DNA from: Owenia fusiformis
Lineage: Eukaryota > Annelida > Polychaeta > Sabellida > Oweniidae
Length of the DNA stretch: 64,000 bases
Direction: 5' to 3'
NCBI GenBank assembly: GCA_903813345.2
Contig: CAIIXF020000003.1
Coordinates: forward strand, 7,711,815-7,775,814
Under the pieces are notes generated by a model. That model did no database searches, was not told the DNA's origin, and was given only the letters and a program-made list of their open reading frames with translations. Below are positions 33,038-44,469 of this stretch, one piece after another (the stretch's first letter is position 1; every line of letters begins with the position of its first letter). Both the position numbers and the translations under genes were made by a program.

Positions 33038-33765
33038 TCATTTTTGGAAAAAATTCAAATTCTTGCATATATACTGTAATTGAGTTCTGCTTGGAAAGGG
33101 CCTTTCCATCACCGTTTTTTCATTGGAATATTTGGAAACAAAATGTTCGAGAAACAGGTTAGCCTTACCTAGGTTGCTATGTACTGGCACTACTGGGGTA
33201 TTTTTTTCGAGGTCAAATATTGCCGGAAAGGAAAAAACGTTTACCGAGGAGTTGTTTAATAAGCGACCAGGTTTCCGTAACGTTATTGCCGTAGTCAAGT
33301 TTTTTCTGTTTCACTAAATCGTTTACAACGTGCAATAGGGTTTAGTAAAGTTGATAATCAAATTCGTTTTTTGAAATTTTAAATTGTGCATATAGTCTTT
33401 TTCGAACATTAATGTTTAATTGTGTCATCAAACCAAGGTCTATCCGATTCTCTTTTCCTCCTGGTTTTATTTGGTATATGTTTCTGAAAAATGCTAAAAA
33501 GAATCTCAGTAAACTCGTTGACTTTTTGATCTATGTTTGCATTTCCTTCCGAAATATTTTGAAGGTCGGAGTTACAAATAGCTTCAATCAAAACAGTGTG
33601 ATTAACCTTGTCATAATACCACTCAGTTCGCTTAGTTGACTTTTCCCTGGTAACACTGTGGTAAGACCAGTAGTTAATATCGTTAGAACACAACAATGAT
33701 CTGAGTTACCGATAGGTGTGAGTGCTTTAGTCACTTCAACTAATCCCGGGGAATCACATATTGAA
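33038..33765 (-). pseudogene. LINE endonuclease end and linker
   Basis: Frames at 33,409-33,768 read DSPGLVEVTKALTPIGNSDH (SDH is the endonuclease catalytic end motif) and later RKRESDRPWFDDTIKH. The frame at 33,038-33,298 continues the linker (NLGKANLFLEHFVSKYSNE). Confidence 0.75.
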
Positions 33766-34372
33766 GAAAAACTAGCTATCAGGCATGATGCTATTCAAAT
33801 ACTGTAGTATAGCACTATGGTCGTTTGCCATAGCGTTTGGATATATTTTACTTGTGTCAATGAGGCACATGAATTCGAATCATAAGTTGAAAACAGAGGT
33901 AGGTGGCTGAAGCATTATCATTATTAAAGCGTCGGCAAGCAATATCATCCAATCTCTAGAATACTATTTTGGGATCTTTGAGACTTTTCGCTTCAACACG
34001 CTCTTCCCCTTTTAGCATCTATAATTTATATAATTGTATTTATTTCATTTATCATAATATCTATAATATTTATATATAAAATATGTCGCATGAAAATTAG
34101 TCAAATGAAAATGGAGAGAATCGTATGTGTATGTATATCTTCATTGCCCTTTATCAAAAAGATATCGGGTGTCCAAAAAATGAATCGCTTTTAACAGGTG
34201 TTTTCTCAGCAATTGGTTATTCATTATTGAAAAATTCTATAAAGTAGCTTATGGTTTCATTAGTAAGTTGTACAAATATGAAAGAGATCTGTGAAAATTG
34301 GCGATTATAGTACAAAAATGCATTTCAAAAAACCAAGGGAAGGGATCTGTTTAGTGTCTTATATTAACTCGG

Positions 34373-34803
34373 TTTAATTCCCCAAAGCACTTTTTTCAAT
34401 GGGTATTTAACGTAGGTTGGACACTATTTACAGTTGGGGACAAAAATAAATGACAGGTAGATTTTCGATCACCATTTCCTAATTATGGTCGTCTGAAAGC
34501 CCATAATTTCCAATATTGTCTAGATATATATCCCTTAAAATTTGTATATTTCACATTTTGTATAATCTCATCCACTGATGTATGGCCTCTTGTAAATTCT
34601 CTTATTTTTAACATGGGAAATTCTCACTTCAGCAAATCCACCTGTCATTTATTTATGTCCCGAACTGTATGTTATGTTTGTTATGTTTTATTTATTTCCT
34701 AAATTCCAAATAATACAAGTACAATCACAATAGTGGAAGACACTCCAAGGGGCATATAATCCACGTTATATTAAACAAAAAATATTTACAAGTAGCAAAA
34801 GTA
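34373..34803. other. Spacer between two TIR element copies
   Basis: 430 bp of AT-rich sequence. It includes 'tttaactgcc'-free unique DNA and a 'gtcatttat(t)tatgtcc' pair in inverted form (34,441 against 34,640). No gene is seen. Confidence 0.4.
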
Positions 34804-35862
34804 CCGAGTTAATATAAGACAGTTTTATACATACGTTTTAATTGTTTTATTAACTAGAGTCCATTGTCATATAGTATACCTGGTAAAGGGTCAGTGGCAA
34901 TCCAATGTTTTTAAGAAACTCGGAGAAGAAATTTGGAAAATTGAAAAGGCAGCAAATTTTCTTGAAATATCAGCATTATCTGGAGCTATCTGAAAAAGCA
35001 ACCTTTAAATGTGTCAAATTGAACACTTTTTGCTGGTCAAAGGAGAGTTCGAATAAGACAGGCAGGTTTTACTGTTTGTAGTTATAATCCCAAAAATAGG
35101 TTACACTTCAAACAATTTCAGATTCAAGTTTAATTTATGGTTTTCTACTTCTGAGCCTCGCCTCGTTTTGTTGCTGAATTAATCATGTTTGTTGAGCGCA
35201 GTCGATGGCCTATAAAATATTGAAAAAAATATTTCTACACCTAAAATCGCATGCAGTTAAAATCCAAGAACTAGCTATCAAGCATGAGGCCATTCAAAAA
35301 CTGTAGTATAGCACTGTTGTCGTTTGGATGTACAATAGCGTTTGGATATATTTTACTTTTGTCACTGAAGTACGTGAATTCGAATCATAAGTTGAAAACA
35401 GAGGTAGGTGGCTGAAGCATTATCATTATAAAAGCGTCGGCAAGCAATATCATCCAATCTCTTCATAGAATACGATTTTGGGATCTTTGAGACTTTTCGT
35501 TCGCTTTAACACGCTCTCCCCCTTTTAGCATCTATAATTTATATAATTGTATTTATTTAATTTATCATAATATCTAAAATATTTATATATATAAAATATG
35601 TCGCATGAAAATTAGTCAGATGAAAATGGAGAGAATCGTATGTGTATGTATATCTTCATTGCCCTTTATCAAAAAGATATCGGGTGTCCAAAAATGAATC
35701 GCTTTTAACAGGTGTTTTCTCAGCAATTGGTTATTCATTATTGAAAATTTCTATAAAGTAGCTTATGGTATCATTAGCAAGTTGTACAAATAGGAAAGAG
35801 ATCTGTTTCATATTATGTGAAAATTGGCGATTTCAAAAATGCATTTCAATAAACCAATATCA
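34804..35862. mobile_element. TIR element (CCGAGTTAATATAAGA), copy 2
   Basis: Starts CCGAGTTAATATAAGACAGTT. 34,804-35,066 matches 28,835-29,095 and 35,270-35,860 matches 33,770-34,340, both in direct orientation. The right inverted terminus is missing: the match to copy 1 stops after 'gcatttcaataaacca'. The middle 200 bp (35,067-35,269) is absent from copy 1, so the LINE entry in copy 1 came with a deletion or replacement. Confidence 0.65.
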
Positions 35863-37310
35863 GAGCTGCGCAATGAGACTTCATAGCACTTGTGCCTGCT
35901 ATCAGGTTACTGAATCTATCAATCAATTTTAGTCTCAAAAAAAGCTTGTCTGTGTGTCAGGTTTTTTGATTTGTTTCATTGTTCCCGGTTTCCAAAAGTT
36001 CAGTTTTGAGGGAGAAACAATGCCTTTAAGAGATAAGCGATAAAGGCTACTATTGAAAACTGTTTCAAGGTGAAAGGTTTTGGGTAGAAAATCAATCATA
36101 AAGGAATAAGGGGAAGAGTTAGAGGCATGTTACTGTAAATAAACTTATGAACAAAAATGCAACATCCAACATACATTAAAGGAAGGGATAATTATGTCAT
36201 CGGAAGCGATATTGATGAAAAATACACAAAATCATTTCTGCTTGGAAAAATCAGCTTCTTTCAAACTGAAATAAGTGGCTTTTCCATTGATATTTGAAGT
36301 TTTATTTTTTGGGGTATATAATATATACACTCCCCTCCATGGCAACCTTAGCTCCCCCATTGAACTACGTGTTAAAGCCTCTTTATAGTCTATTACCTTT
36401 GAAGTTTTATTTACTTAACCTACGATGAAAATACTTATACTATTAATGGAAACGTAATTTGACTTTATTGCAATTTTACTGCAATTGATATAAAATGAGT
36501 CAAATCAGACTAATTGCAAATGCTATACGATGTCAAAATAGATTATTCACAAGGGGTTTGAATATACAATTTTCTCCCCGAGGTATCCTGCAGAATTGGT
36601 GTGTTAACATTAAGAATTTAAGTATATGGCATAAAGATTAAGATTGAAAAGTAAGAACGTTCTTTTCCCGGAATGATCGTTATTTTCATTACAACTTTTT
36701 AACGTATTTTAACGAAGGGTGCTAATTATTATCCTGGATAGTCTAAATACTGATTAAAATATTTCTTACTACAAACAGGCACGCCTTCCTTTATTTGATT
36801 TAAAAAATAAAAATAACTTTGAGCAATGGGGCGGAGCCAAGTGATTTTATCAAATATTAAAAGTATAGTAATTTGTCTTTAAAACTAGTATGTCATTTAT
36901 ATACTAAATACGATTGTTTGTATGATTAGAGCAAGAAAGGGTTAAAATGTAAGAAAATCATTCAAAATATTATTTTGAATTTTTATTTTCATTTAAACCT
37001 TAGTTTCAAAAATATTTAAATGAGAGAATTCTTTCTTTATCCGTCCCCAAAAAATCTCATTGCTATGTTGTAGTAAAAGTGAAGTGAGTCAAGACTATAG
37101 TAACATATTAGAAGGTGCATGCGCAGCAACTTTAAAGTGTTTACATTGTTTTTATTGTTAGTTTAATTTCCTTATCAGTAAGTGTCCTAAAGTTGAAATA
37201 AGATGTCACATTTGCCATCGATTTAGAGTTACATTTATTGTTTTAACCCAGAGGCGCTTTAATGTCCTTTAAAAAACATTCCTCTATCCATGAAGTTGTA
37301 AACTAGACAA
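35863..37310. other. AT-rich region, no gene recognised
   Basis: No supported ORF or RNA. 36,570-36,650 (CTCCCCGAGGTATCCTG...) is similar to 38,478-38,560 in direct orientation, so the intervening 1.8 kb may be inserted DNA. Confidence 0.4.
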
Positions 37311-38124
37311 TGGCAACTCCGCGGAGTAGCAAATCCCAACGAACAAAATATCAATTACCGAATTCCAATCAATTATGCTCATTACTTTGGTTAAAATTGA
37401 AAAATTTAAATTTTAGAATTGCGAATTCCTGCAAAGCAGCCATTTTGAATTTTCTGAGGTACAAATCTGAAGAATAATACCATAATTGTGATCTACTCCA
37501 AAATTCCTTCAATTTGAGTATAATATAGCCATACTTTGAAGGGATCGAAAAATTATTGCGAAATCGTACATTAGACGGCCATTTTGAATTTTACGAGGCT
37601 CGAATCAGAAAAAAGATACAATATTTGCAATCTACTCTTAATTGCCTTTCATTTGAGTATAATAAAGCTATACTTTAGAAAGATCTAAAAATTAGCGAAA
37701 ATTACTGTTTTCCTGACCCCCCATACACAGCCTCTGGGGGTCAGGATGAAAAACACGGAATATATGTGAAAAAGATAGATGTTGCGAATATACTACCAAA
37801 ATTTCAAACAATAATATTAATTACTTTGGTTTAGAATGAAAAATTTATGGTTTTTGCGAAAAAGTCCCGTCATTTTTAAAGCGGCGGCCATCTTGAAATT
37901 TTTTTTTTTGCGTACAACTATTCACCAATATACATCTTTCCACTAAATATGAAGAAAATCCGTCAACTCGTATTTGAGTTATCTTCCGGACGGACGGACG
38001 GACGGACGGACGGACGGACGGACGGACGGACGGACGGACTGACGGACGGACTGATGGACGGACGGACGGACTGACGGACGGAGGGCTTCACTATATCCCT
38101 ACCGAACTTCGTTCGTTGGGATAA
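37311..38124. mobile_element. Repeat element with CGGA microsatellite, CCCAACGAAC ends
   Basis: Begins near AACTCCGCGGAGTAG and AAATCCCAACGAAC. Ends with ACTTCGTTCGTTGGGATAAT, an inverted match of the start. The body has repeated 'gccattttgaattt' blocks. 37,986-38,083 is a GGAC/CGGA simple repeat followed by GGGCTTCACTATATCCC. Fragments of the same family occur at 59,800 and, inverted, at 63,460. Confidence 0.6.
37986..38083. repeat. (CGGA)n microsatellite
   Basis: About 24 units of CGGA/GGAC, interrupted three times by CTGA/CTGATGGA variants. Confidence 0.95.
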
Positions 38125-38137
38125 TTAAGTGTATGTA

Positions 38138-38412
38138 ACCAGTGGCGTGGCGTGGGTATTTTGTGAGTATACGCCACGAGTGAGAAAAGCGAATGAGCTA
38201 GGGGGAGGGGGGGGTTGGGGATTTGAAAATGGGATTGCATTTCAAGCTTTCTGGGGCGTTATGAAATAAGAAAATCCGACTCATATGGACTAGTAGAATG
38301 TAAATTATTGGCCGTTTTAAATCAGTTTCGGCATTTCAATATAAAATCGACTTTTCTCTAAATTTTGAGCATACGCCATGGCGTTTCATGCGCATGTAAC
38401 ACTACACCAGTA
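38138..38412. mobile_element. Possible small MITE (CCAGTGGCGTGG ends)
   Basis: Starts CCAGTGGCGTGGCGTGG and ends near ACACTACACCAG, a weak inverted match. It holds ATACGCCACGAGTGAG and ATACGCCATGGCG in direct orientation. There is no coding sequence. Confidence 0.3.
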
Positions 38413-39030
38413 TTAACGATTTATGATCTAAGGTCATCAATTTTTGATTCAATTGCGGATGACTGATATTAAGATTTTCTCCCCGAGGCATCCTGTAGAA
38501 TCAGTGTAGGCCTATGCACATGAAGTTTACATGTCTTATGTCATGAAAATTAAGATTATGACATAGTTTAACGTAATTAATCCAGAATAAATTGTACATC
38601 TAGTTGGACTGTTATGATCGCGTATATTTCTTATACAGTAGTTTAGTTTAGCTAAGGTTGAAAAATACGAGGAAATAATCTTTTGATAAACGATTTCTGG
38701 CCAATAATTTTTACAAAAAATAATATTTTACATCGCCCTCAAGTCGTTACACTTAATAACAGCTCGAATCTCACGGGCCGTAACTTTGGCATCAAAGATG
38801 GAGGACGGTAATTGTCAATTTCGATATTTTTAATTTTCATGGAATTAAACTACTTTATAAAACTCAGGACCTGTTATGTGAAAGTATATATCACATAAGC
38901 AACTTTTAGGCCAGTTAACATGACAATTTTCTTGGTTTATAAATGTTCTTCGGAGTTTAAAGTAAGCCTCTTGAAATGATACAAAAATTTGAAATGCTGG
39001 AATATATAGATGTTTTACATGTACATACAT
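38413..39030. other. No gene recognised
   Basis: AT-rich sequence with only the short direct match to 36,570 noted above. Confidence 0.4.
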
Positions 39031-39109
39031 ACAGGGTGACATAAGTTGTAACCCTCTAATTTTGAAATAATTTTCTCAATTATGATGGATTTTTTATGTA
39101 CACCCTGTA
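39030..39109. mobile_element. 78-bp mini-element with CAGGGTG inverted ends and TA flanks
   Basis: TA|CAGGGTGACATAAG ... TGTACACCCTG|TA. End sequence and TA duplication match the Tc1/mariner style seen at 12,059, though only the outer seven bases are shared. Confidence 0.55.
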
Positions 39110-39149
39110 TAAATTGTACGTGTTATATAGTATATAATACAGGCTGTTC

Positions 39150-39612
39150 AAAAAAATGCAACTCAAAGAAATTGCCGTGGACACCTGCTCAAAAAACAGT
39201 TGTACTAGCAAAATGCGAAAAACGCAGTCAGGCGTGACTGCAACCGCAAAAAAATTAAATAACTTCCTAACCATAGTGTTTTGGCTCTTCAAATTTGGCA
39301 CAAACCATCTTCATTCACTGTTTGATAAATCTGTTGAGTGAAATCAAAATCACTTCAGGGACTTCACTGTCATGGTTGAAATGCTTTAAAATCGCAGTCA
39401 AACGCTCTGGTTCAGGGAGACTTAAGAAGGCATTTTGACCATGACTATAAAGTCCCTGGAGTGATTTTGATGAAACTTCGCAAATCCACCACACATTGAA
39501 TAAGGATAATTTGTGTTATTTGGTTTTATTGCTGTGGCAGTCACCTCTGACTGCGTTTTCATAATTTCCTAGTACAACTGTCATTTGAGCAGGTGTCCAA
39601 GGCATCATGTTT
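39150..39612. repeat. Fold-back repeat (ACACCTGCTCAAA ... TTTGAGCAGGTGT)
   Basis: 39,180-39,235 (ACACCTGCTCAAAAAACAG, then CGCAGTCAGGCGTGACTGC) is inverted relative to 39,537-39,600 (CAGTCACCTCTGACTGCG, then GAGCAGGTGTC). A second internal pair (AGTCCCTG(A/G)AGTGATTTTGA) lies at 39,340 and 39,450. Confidence 0.6.
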
Positions 39613-39880
39613 TACAACTTCCTGACAACAGGAGCTATACATACACAGTCTCTTCTTTGTTTTCCTGAAAAATAAACATAACTGAATTAGTATTTTCCAA
39701 GATATAGTTATTTTCCATTCACGTTTTTCGTATTTTGCTAGTACAACTGTCTTTTGAGCAAGTGTCGCAGACATCATATCAACTAACTAACAACAGGGGC
39801 TATACATACACAGTCTCTTCTTTCTTTCCTGAAAATATGAACATAATTGGATTAGTATTTTCCAAGATATCGCGATTTCT
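39572..39880. repeat. About 169-bp direct duplication
   Basis: TACAACTGTCATTTGAGC, GGGCTATACATACACAGTCTC and TTAGTATTTTCCAAGATAT occur twice in the same order, 165-169 bp apart. Confidence 0.75.
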
Positions 39881-39882
39881 TT

Positions 39883-41545
39883 GAATCCCTCAAACGGTTT
39901 GGCTGGAAACCTGTAGACAAGCCTTGACATACAAGATTTTAGGACAGAAAATCCAAAATGGCCGCCTCAACATTTACCCAGAAGGAATTATTACACCAAA
40001 AGTAGTGCGAAATGGCCTTTTCACGTGTAAAGTTTTGATGACATTTAAAGACATAGTTCCTCTTTCACGTATATTATCTCATGGAAATGGGCATACCAGC
40101 GCAAAGATCTTTGTTCCGTGGTAAAGAAAAGCTATCAAACTTTGTCTGAAGAGCAGATTTATCTCCGTAATTCTACTTTTAACATGGCGACCTTGACCTT
40201 GAAAAAATATAGCCATTTGGGTGATAATAGGTGATTCAAAAGTGAAAATGAGTGCTTTTTTCGTAGTTTTACTTTGACCAAGCCTAGAAAAAAATCGAAG
40301 TGGTAAACCTACCCCCAATTTTTGATATTTTTGTTGTCTAGAAGTGTCCTAGATGATATCAAAGTTTAAGAAAATTTGTATGTCTAGAAATATTTTATAA
40401 ATTAGTGCCAATATGGTGGGTTTGGGTGCTTTTTTGCTCTCATTTTTTACCCCAATTCTACGGTTGCCATGGCAACTATTAGGCTTTGGTAACCATGCCA
40501 ACTTGATTTTTGAAGGACATCCACCTGAGAGTAGTTGGGCCAAGTTTGATGGAAAATGGGCCTGGTTTGATATGCTGGCAGTGAGGTTGATTGTGGCATG
40601 AAGTAAAACGGCAAAACAATGGTGGAGTCATACCAGAATGCTTAAAAACTAATCAGTTCTAAACTTTCATAGGTAGAAACATCCCTGAGAATTTCAAATG
40701 AATCCCTCAAACAGTTTGGCTGGAAACCTGTAGACAAGATTTTAGGACGGAAAATCCAAAATGGCCACTTTAACATTTACCCAAAATGCCGAAAAACTAA
40801 TCAGTTCCAAACTTTCATAGGTAGAAACATCCCTGAGAATTTCAAATGAATCCCTCAAACGGTTTGGCTGGAAACCTGTAGACAAGCCTTGACAGACAAG
40901 ATTTTAGGACGGAAAATCCAAAATGGCCGCCTTAACATTCACCCAGAATGCCAAAAAACTAATCAGTTCTAAACTTTCATAGATAGAAACATCCCTGAGA
41001 ATTTAAAATGAATCCCTCAAACGATTTGGCTGGAAACCTGTAGACAAGCCTTGACTGACAAGATTTTAGGACGGAAAATCCAAAATGGCCGCCTTAACAT
41101 TTACCCAGAATGCTGAAAAACTAATCACTTCTAAACTTTCATAGGTAGAAACATCCCTGAGAATTTCAGATGAATCCCTCAAATGGTTTGGCTGGAAACC
41201 TGTAGACAAGCCTTGACAGACAAGATTTTAGGACAGAAAATCCAAAATGGCCGCCTTAACATTTACTCAGAATGCCGAAAAACTAATCAGTTCCAAACTT
41301 TCATAGGTAGAAACATCCCTGAGAATTTCAAATGAATCCCTCAACGGTTTGGCTGGAAACCTGTAGACAAGCCTTGACAGACAAGATTTTAGGACGGAAA
41401 ATCCAAAATAGCCACCTAAACATTTACCCAGAATGCCGAAAAACTAATCAGTTCTAAACTTTCATAGGTAGAAACATCCCTGAGAATTACAAATGAATCC
41501 CTCAAACGGTTTGGCTGGTAACCTGTAGACAAGATTGTTCAGGAC
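39883..41545. repeat. 162-bp tandem repeat, interrupted after its first unit
   Basis: GAATCCCTCAAACGGTTTGG starts units at 39,883, 40,700, 40,848, 41,010, 41,172, 41,334 and 41,495; spacing is 161-162 bp (148 for one shortened unit). Units share GTAGACAAGCCTTGACAGAC, CCAAAATGGCCGCCTTAAC and TAGGTAGAAACATCCCTGAG. The first unit is cut off at 39,984 by about 640 bp of other sequence. Confidence 0.92.
39985..40625. other. Insertion within the 162-bp array
   Basis: About 640 bp not made of the 162-bp unit. It holds 'GCCATGGCAAC' and 'GGTAACCATGCCAAC' motifs and several ATGG-rich 'ccaatatggtggg' blocks. It is not recognised and has no convincing ORF. Confidence 0.45.
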
Positions 41546-41580
41546 GCCCGCCCGCCCGCCCAACCGCCTGCCCGCCCGGC
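41542..41580. repeat. (GCCC)n tract ending the 162-bp array
   Basis: ACGCCCGCCCGCCCGCC with interruptions; the only strongly GC-rich sequence in this area. Confidence 0.8.
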
Positions 41581-41609
41581 TAACTGATTACAATATAGCA
41601 CCTAAGGAT

Positions 41610-43375
41610 GCGATAAAAACTCACTTGAGAGCATTGCAAAGTAGAGGTGTATCATTCAATAGATTAAAGATTCCATGGGATGAATATTGACACGACAGAT
41701 ACTTGCTGTTCTATCATAATAAACTCACTCCCCCAGTTATTTTGGGGTAATATTCATACATTATGCCTTTATCAAGTCTACTATACTGTTTTATTATTTC
41801 TCAAAAACTCACTTGCGAGCATTAGCACAGTAGAGGTGTATCATTCCATAGATTAAAGATTCCTTGGGATGAATATTGACACAACAGATACTTGCTGTTC
41901 TATCAGAATAAACTTACTGCTTCATTTATTTTGGGGAAATATTCATACATTATGCCATTATCAAGTCTACTATACTGTTTTATCATTACTCAAAAACTCA
42001 CTTGAGAGCATTAGCATAGTAGAGGTGTATCATTCAATAGATTAAAGATTCCTTGGGATGAATATTGACACGACAGATACTTGCTGTTCTATCATAATAA
42101 TAAACTCACTCCCCCAGTTATTTTGGGGTGATATTCATACATTATGCCTTTATCAAGTATACTATTCTGTTTTATTATTACAAAACTCACTTGCGAGCAT
42201 TAGCATAGTAGAGGTGTATCATTCCATAGATTGAAGATTCCTTGGGATGAATATTGACACGACAGATACTTGCTGTTCTGTCATAATAAACTCACTCCCC
42301 CAGTTATTTTGGGATAATATTCATACATTATGCCTTTATCAAGTATACTATTCTGTTTTATTATTACTCAAAACTCACTTGCGAGCATTAGCATAGTAGA
42401 GGTGTATCATTCCATAGATTAAAGATTCCTTGGGATGAATATTGACACGACAGATACTTGCTGTTCTGTCATAATAAACTCACTCCCCCAGTTATTTTGG
42501 GATAATATTCATACATTATGCCATAATCAAGTCTACTATACTGTTTTATTATTACTCAAAAACTCACTTGAGAGCATTAGCATAGTAGAGGTGTATCATT
42601 CAATAGATTAAAGATTCCATGGGATGAATATTGACACGACAGATACTTGCTGTTCTATCAAAATAAACTTACTGCCCCAGTTATTTTGGGATAATATTCA
42701 TACATTATGCCTTTATCAAGTATACTACAGTAGAACCTGTAGATCTGAACACCTCCCTAATCCAAACACCTCCCAATCTGAACACTTTTTTCGGTCCCAT
42801 TTTTTCCTCCCATTGACTCCCATGTTAAAAAAACTTGAAATGTGAACAACTCCCAATTTGAACAGTGAACAGTCATATTTGAAAAATTCACCTGTCTAAT
42901 CTGAACACTTTTCATAAAATTTCTGATGTTTCATACAAAATTGCTCAAATTCTGTCATGATATCAAAACTTTGGGAAATAATCTTTAATGGTTTCATTCA
43001 TAATGGGGCTTTCCAGCATGACTAGATTAATTTAAATCGAGTTTTCAAATTTCTGGAATGTCATAAAGCTAGGTGGTCAAAAGAACTATGATTATTTACC
43101 GAGAATGTGTTCACATATCTTCAGAATCTGGAATATTGCGAATGCAAAAACCTTGAAATGTGAACACCTCCTAATCTGAATGCTTTTATCAGGTCCCAAT
43201 GGCGTCCGGATTAGACCGGTTTTACTGTACATGTACACTGTATCATCATTACTCACAAACTCACATGTGAGCATTGCATTAGCTGTATCATACCATAGAT
43301 TAATTATCCCTTGGGATGAATATTGACACTACAAATACTGGTTGTTCTATCGAATTCAACTCACTCCCCATTAAT
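41610..43375. repeat. 188-bp tandem repeat, 7 units, with a MITE inserted
   Basis: ACTCACTTG(A/C)GAGCATT starts units at 41,619, 41,807, 41,996, 42,185, 42,373 and 42,562, each 188-189 bp apart. A diverged seventh unit lies at 43,258-43,375. Units share GGTGTATCATTC, TTGGGATGAATATTGACAC and ATACTTGCTGTTCT. The array is interrupted at 42,728-43,227. Confidence 0.93.
42728..43227. mobile_element. 500-bp pogo-like MITE
   Basis: Starts CAGTAGAACCTGTAGATC and ends CCGGTTTTACTG, with TA on each side (42,726-42,727 and 43,228-43,229). It sits inside the 188-bp array. CAGTA(G/A)AACC termini are typical of the pogo/Tigger branch of Tc1/mariner. 'TCTGAACACCTCCC' recurs inside in both orientations. No transposase is present. 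Confidence 0.75.
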
Positions 43376-44205
43376 CAAAATACCATAAAAACTGGTGACT
43401 GAGATTAACTGATTTTGCTTTCAAATATAACCATGGAGCCCTGTCCCAGGATACTGGTCCATGGTTATATCAATAGTTTATCAGTTTTTTCTTTATTTAA
43501 AGAGTTACTGTACTCCAAGTATTTTTCGCTTGAAAATTAATCGTTGTGAAACAGGGATAGGCATCTAGGTTTGTAGATTTGTAGTGCTCACATTTCCGAC
43601 ATGATGAATTGGCCACCCCATATCCCACACACAGGCCAGTCTCTGGTCATATCATTGTTGCATGACCTTTAAGTACAAAATACAGTAAATGTCACAAAAT
43701 TGTTTGCTAAGTGAATGTCTCTAATATGCAGTACTGTATTGTAATGACTTCATTATGAATGAAATGTCCCTTGGTGTTGTGGTCTCTCATTGTGATGATG
43801 GTAATTGGGGTATTCTTTCTTTTCACATTAGATTATGGTTTGGGGAAGTTGGGGTTTGGTTTTGTTAGGACCGATGTACCTTATATGTTCCTTTTTCTTG
43901 CTGAGTTCTGTAACAATTTTTGGTCATTTACCTTTGGCACATGTGTATACATGTACATGTTCATATATTCCATTTTTTAATGTTGCTCTGTTTTATCTGT
44001 TTTAGAAAAATTACTTTAAAATGAAGTGTTGTACAGATGGTCTATGGAATGAATGAGTATTGTAATGATGTGAAATTACCATACATAAGATATAATAAAA
44101 AAAATTAAACAAATCGTGTTTGGTGGAAGGTGTCTGTAACAAATGGCAGGTGGCAACATTTTGCATCTTAAAGCCTTGTTACATGATACAATATTCAAAT
44201 AAATA
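43376..44205. other. No gene recognised
   Basis: Contains one small palindrome (ATATAACCATGGA and TCCATGGTTATAT, 43,424-43,470) and otherwise TG-rich unique sequence. Confidence 0.4.
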
Positions 44206-44210
44206 CTTAC

Positions 44211-44296
44211 CAGAAAGACTGTCATAGGACTTTCCACTGCCACGTTTAGGCCATGCCACATCAAACGAGGCCTTGTTTTGTGTCTCACCAGTTTTC
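44211..44296 (-). pseudogene. Exon of a Mutator-like transposase-domain gene (downstream exon)
   Basis: On the minus strand, acceptor CTTTTAG and donor GTAAGT bound 86 bp that read KASFDVAWPKRGSGKSYDSL. The pattern (S)xDxxWxKRGxGxSYxSxSG is the hallmark I recall for the Mutator-like transposase domain family (Pfam PF20700) in invertebrates. It lies downstream, in transcription order, of the exons at 49,956-50,765. The splice phase does not join directly to exon 49,956, so an exon between them is missing or lost. Confidence 0.55.
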
Positions 44297-44339
44297 CTAA
44301 AAGTATTTTTGGTTTGTAAAAAATAAATTCTCACGGGCT

Positions 44340-44445
44340 TGGGGAAGCTTTTTCCCTTTTAATAAAGGCTCATGGGCGTTTATTAAAAATTCTTTAAAAT
44401 AAACGCCCTGTGCAAAATAAACGCCCGTCGGTCTATTCGCAAGAA
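44340..44445. repeat. GGGCGTTTATT/AATAAACGCCC inverted motif
   Basis: GGGCGTTTATTAAAAATTC is followed by AAAATAAACGCCCTG and again AAAATAAACGCCCG; a short hairpin repeat. Confidence 0.55.
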
Positions 44446-44469
44446 ACGTTGGTATATAAATGTTTGATA

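Larger units (their letters stand above)
29160..33768 (-). mobile_element. Broken APE-type non-LTR retrotransposon (LINE)
   Basis: In minus-strand order: endonuclease end with TPIGNSDH (about 33,765-33,700), linker with RPWFDD, reverse transcriptase with FFDIQSAFDKVPH and FIYADDTSLF, connection HQKHLGLILD, thumb region LDYCDIIYD, and a C-terminal zinc-knuckle-like CSDCGARETAQHKLLSCP. This order fits the Jockey/CR1 group. It is 5' truncated within the endonuclease. It has several frameshifts and stops, one fold-back insertion at 31,079-32,157 and extra sequence at 29,800-30,665. Confidence 0.85.
28835..34372. mobile_element. TIR element (CCGAGTTAATATAAGA), copy 1, split by a LINE
   Basis: Starts CCGAGTTAATATAAGA and ends with its exact reverse complement at 34,357-34,372. 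Its left part (28,835-29,095) and right part (33,770-34,340) are each repeated in the second copy (34,804-35,066 and 35,270-35,860), where they lie only about 200 bp apart. The 4.6 kb between them here is a minus-strand LINE relic. I saw no clear target duplication or transposase. Confidence 0.65.

Noticed and set aside
32908-33317. Plus-strand ORFs opposite the LINE
   Set aside because: They are complements of the minus-strand LINE linker region, whose conserved motifs are clear.
43759-43980. 73-codon hydrophobic ORF
   Set aside because: T/G-rich composition explains it; no conserved motif and no gene context.
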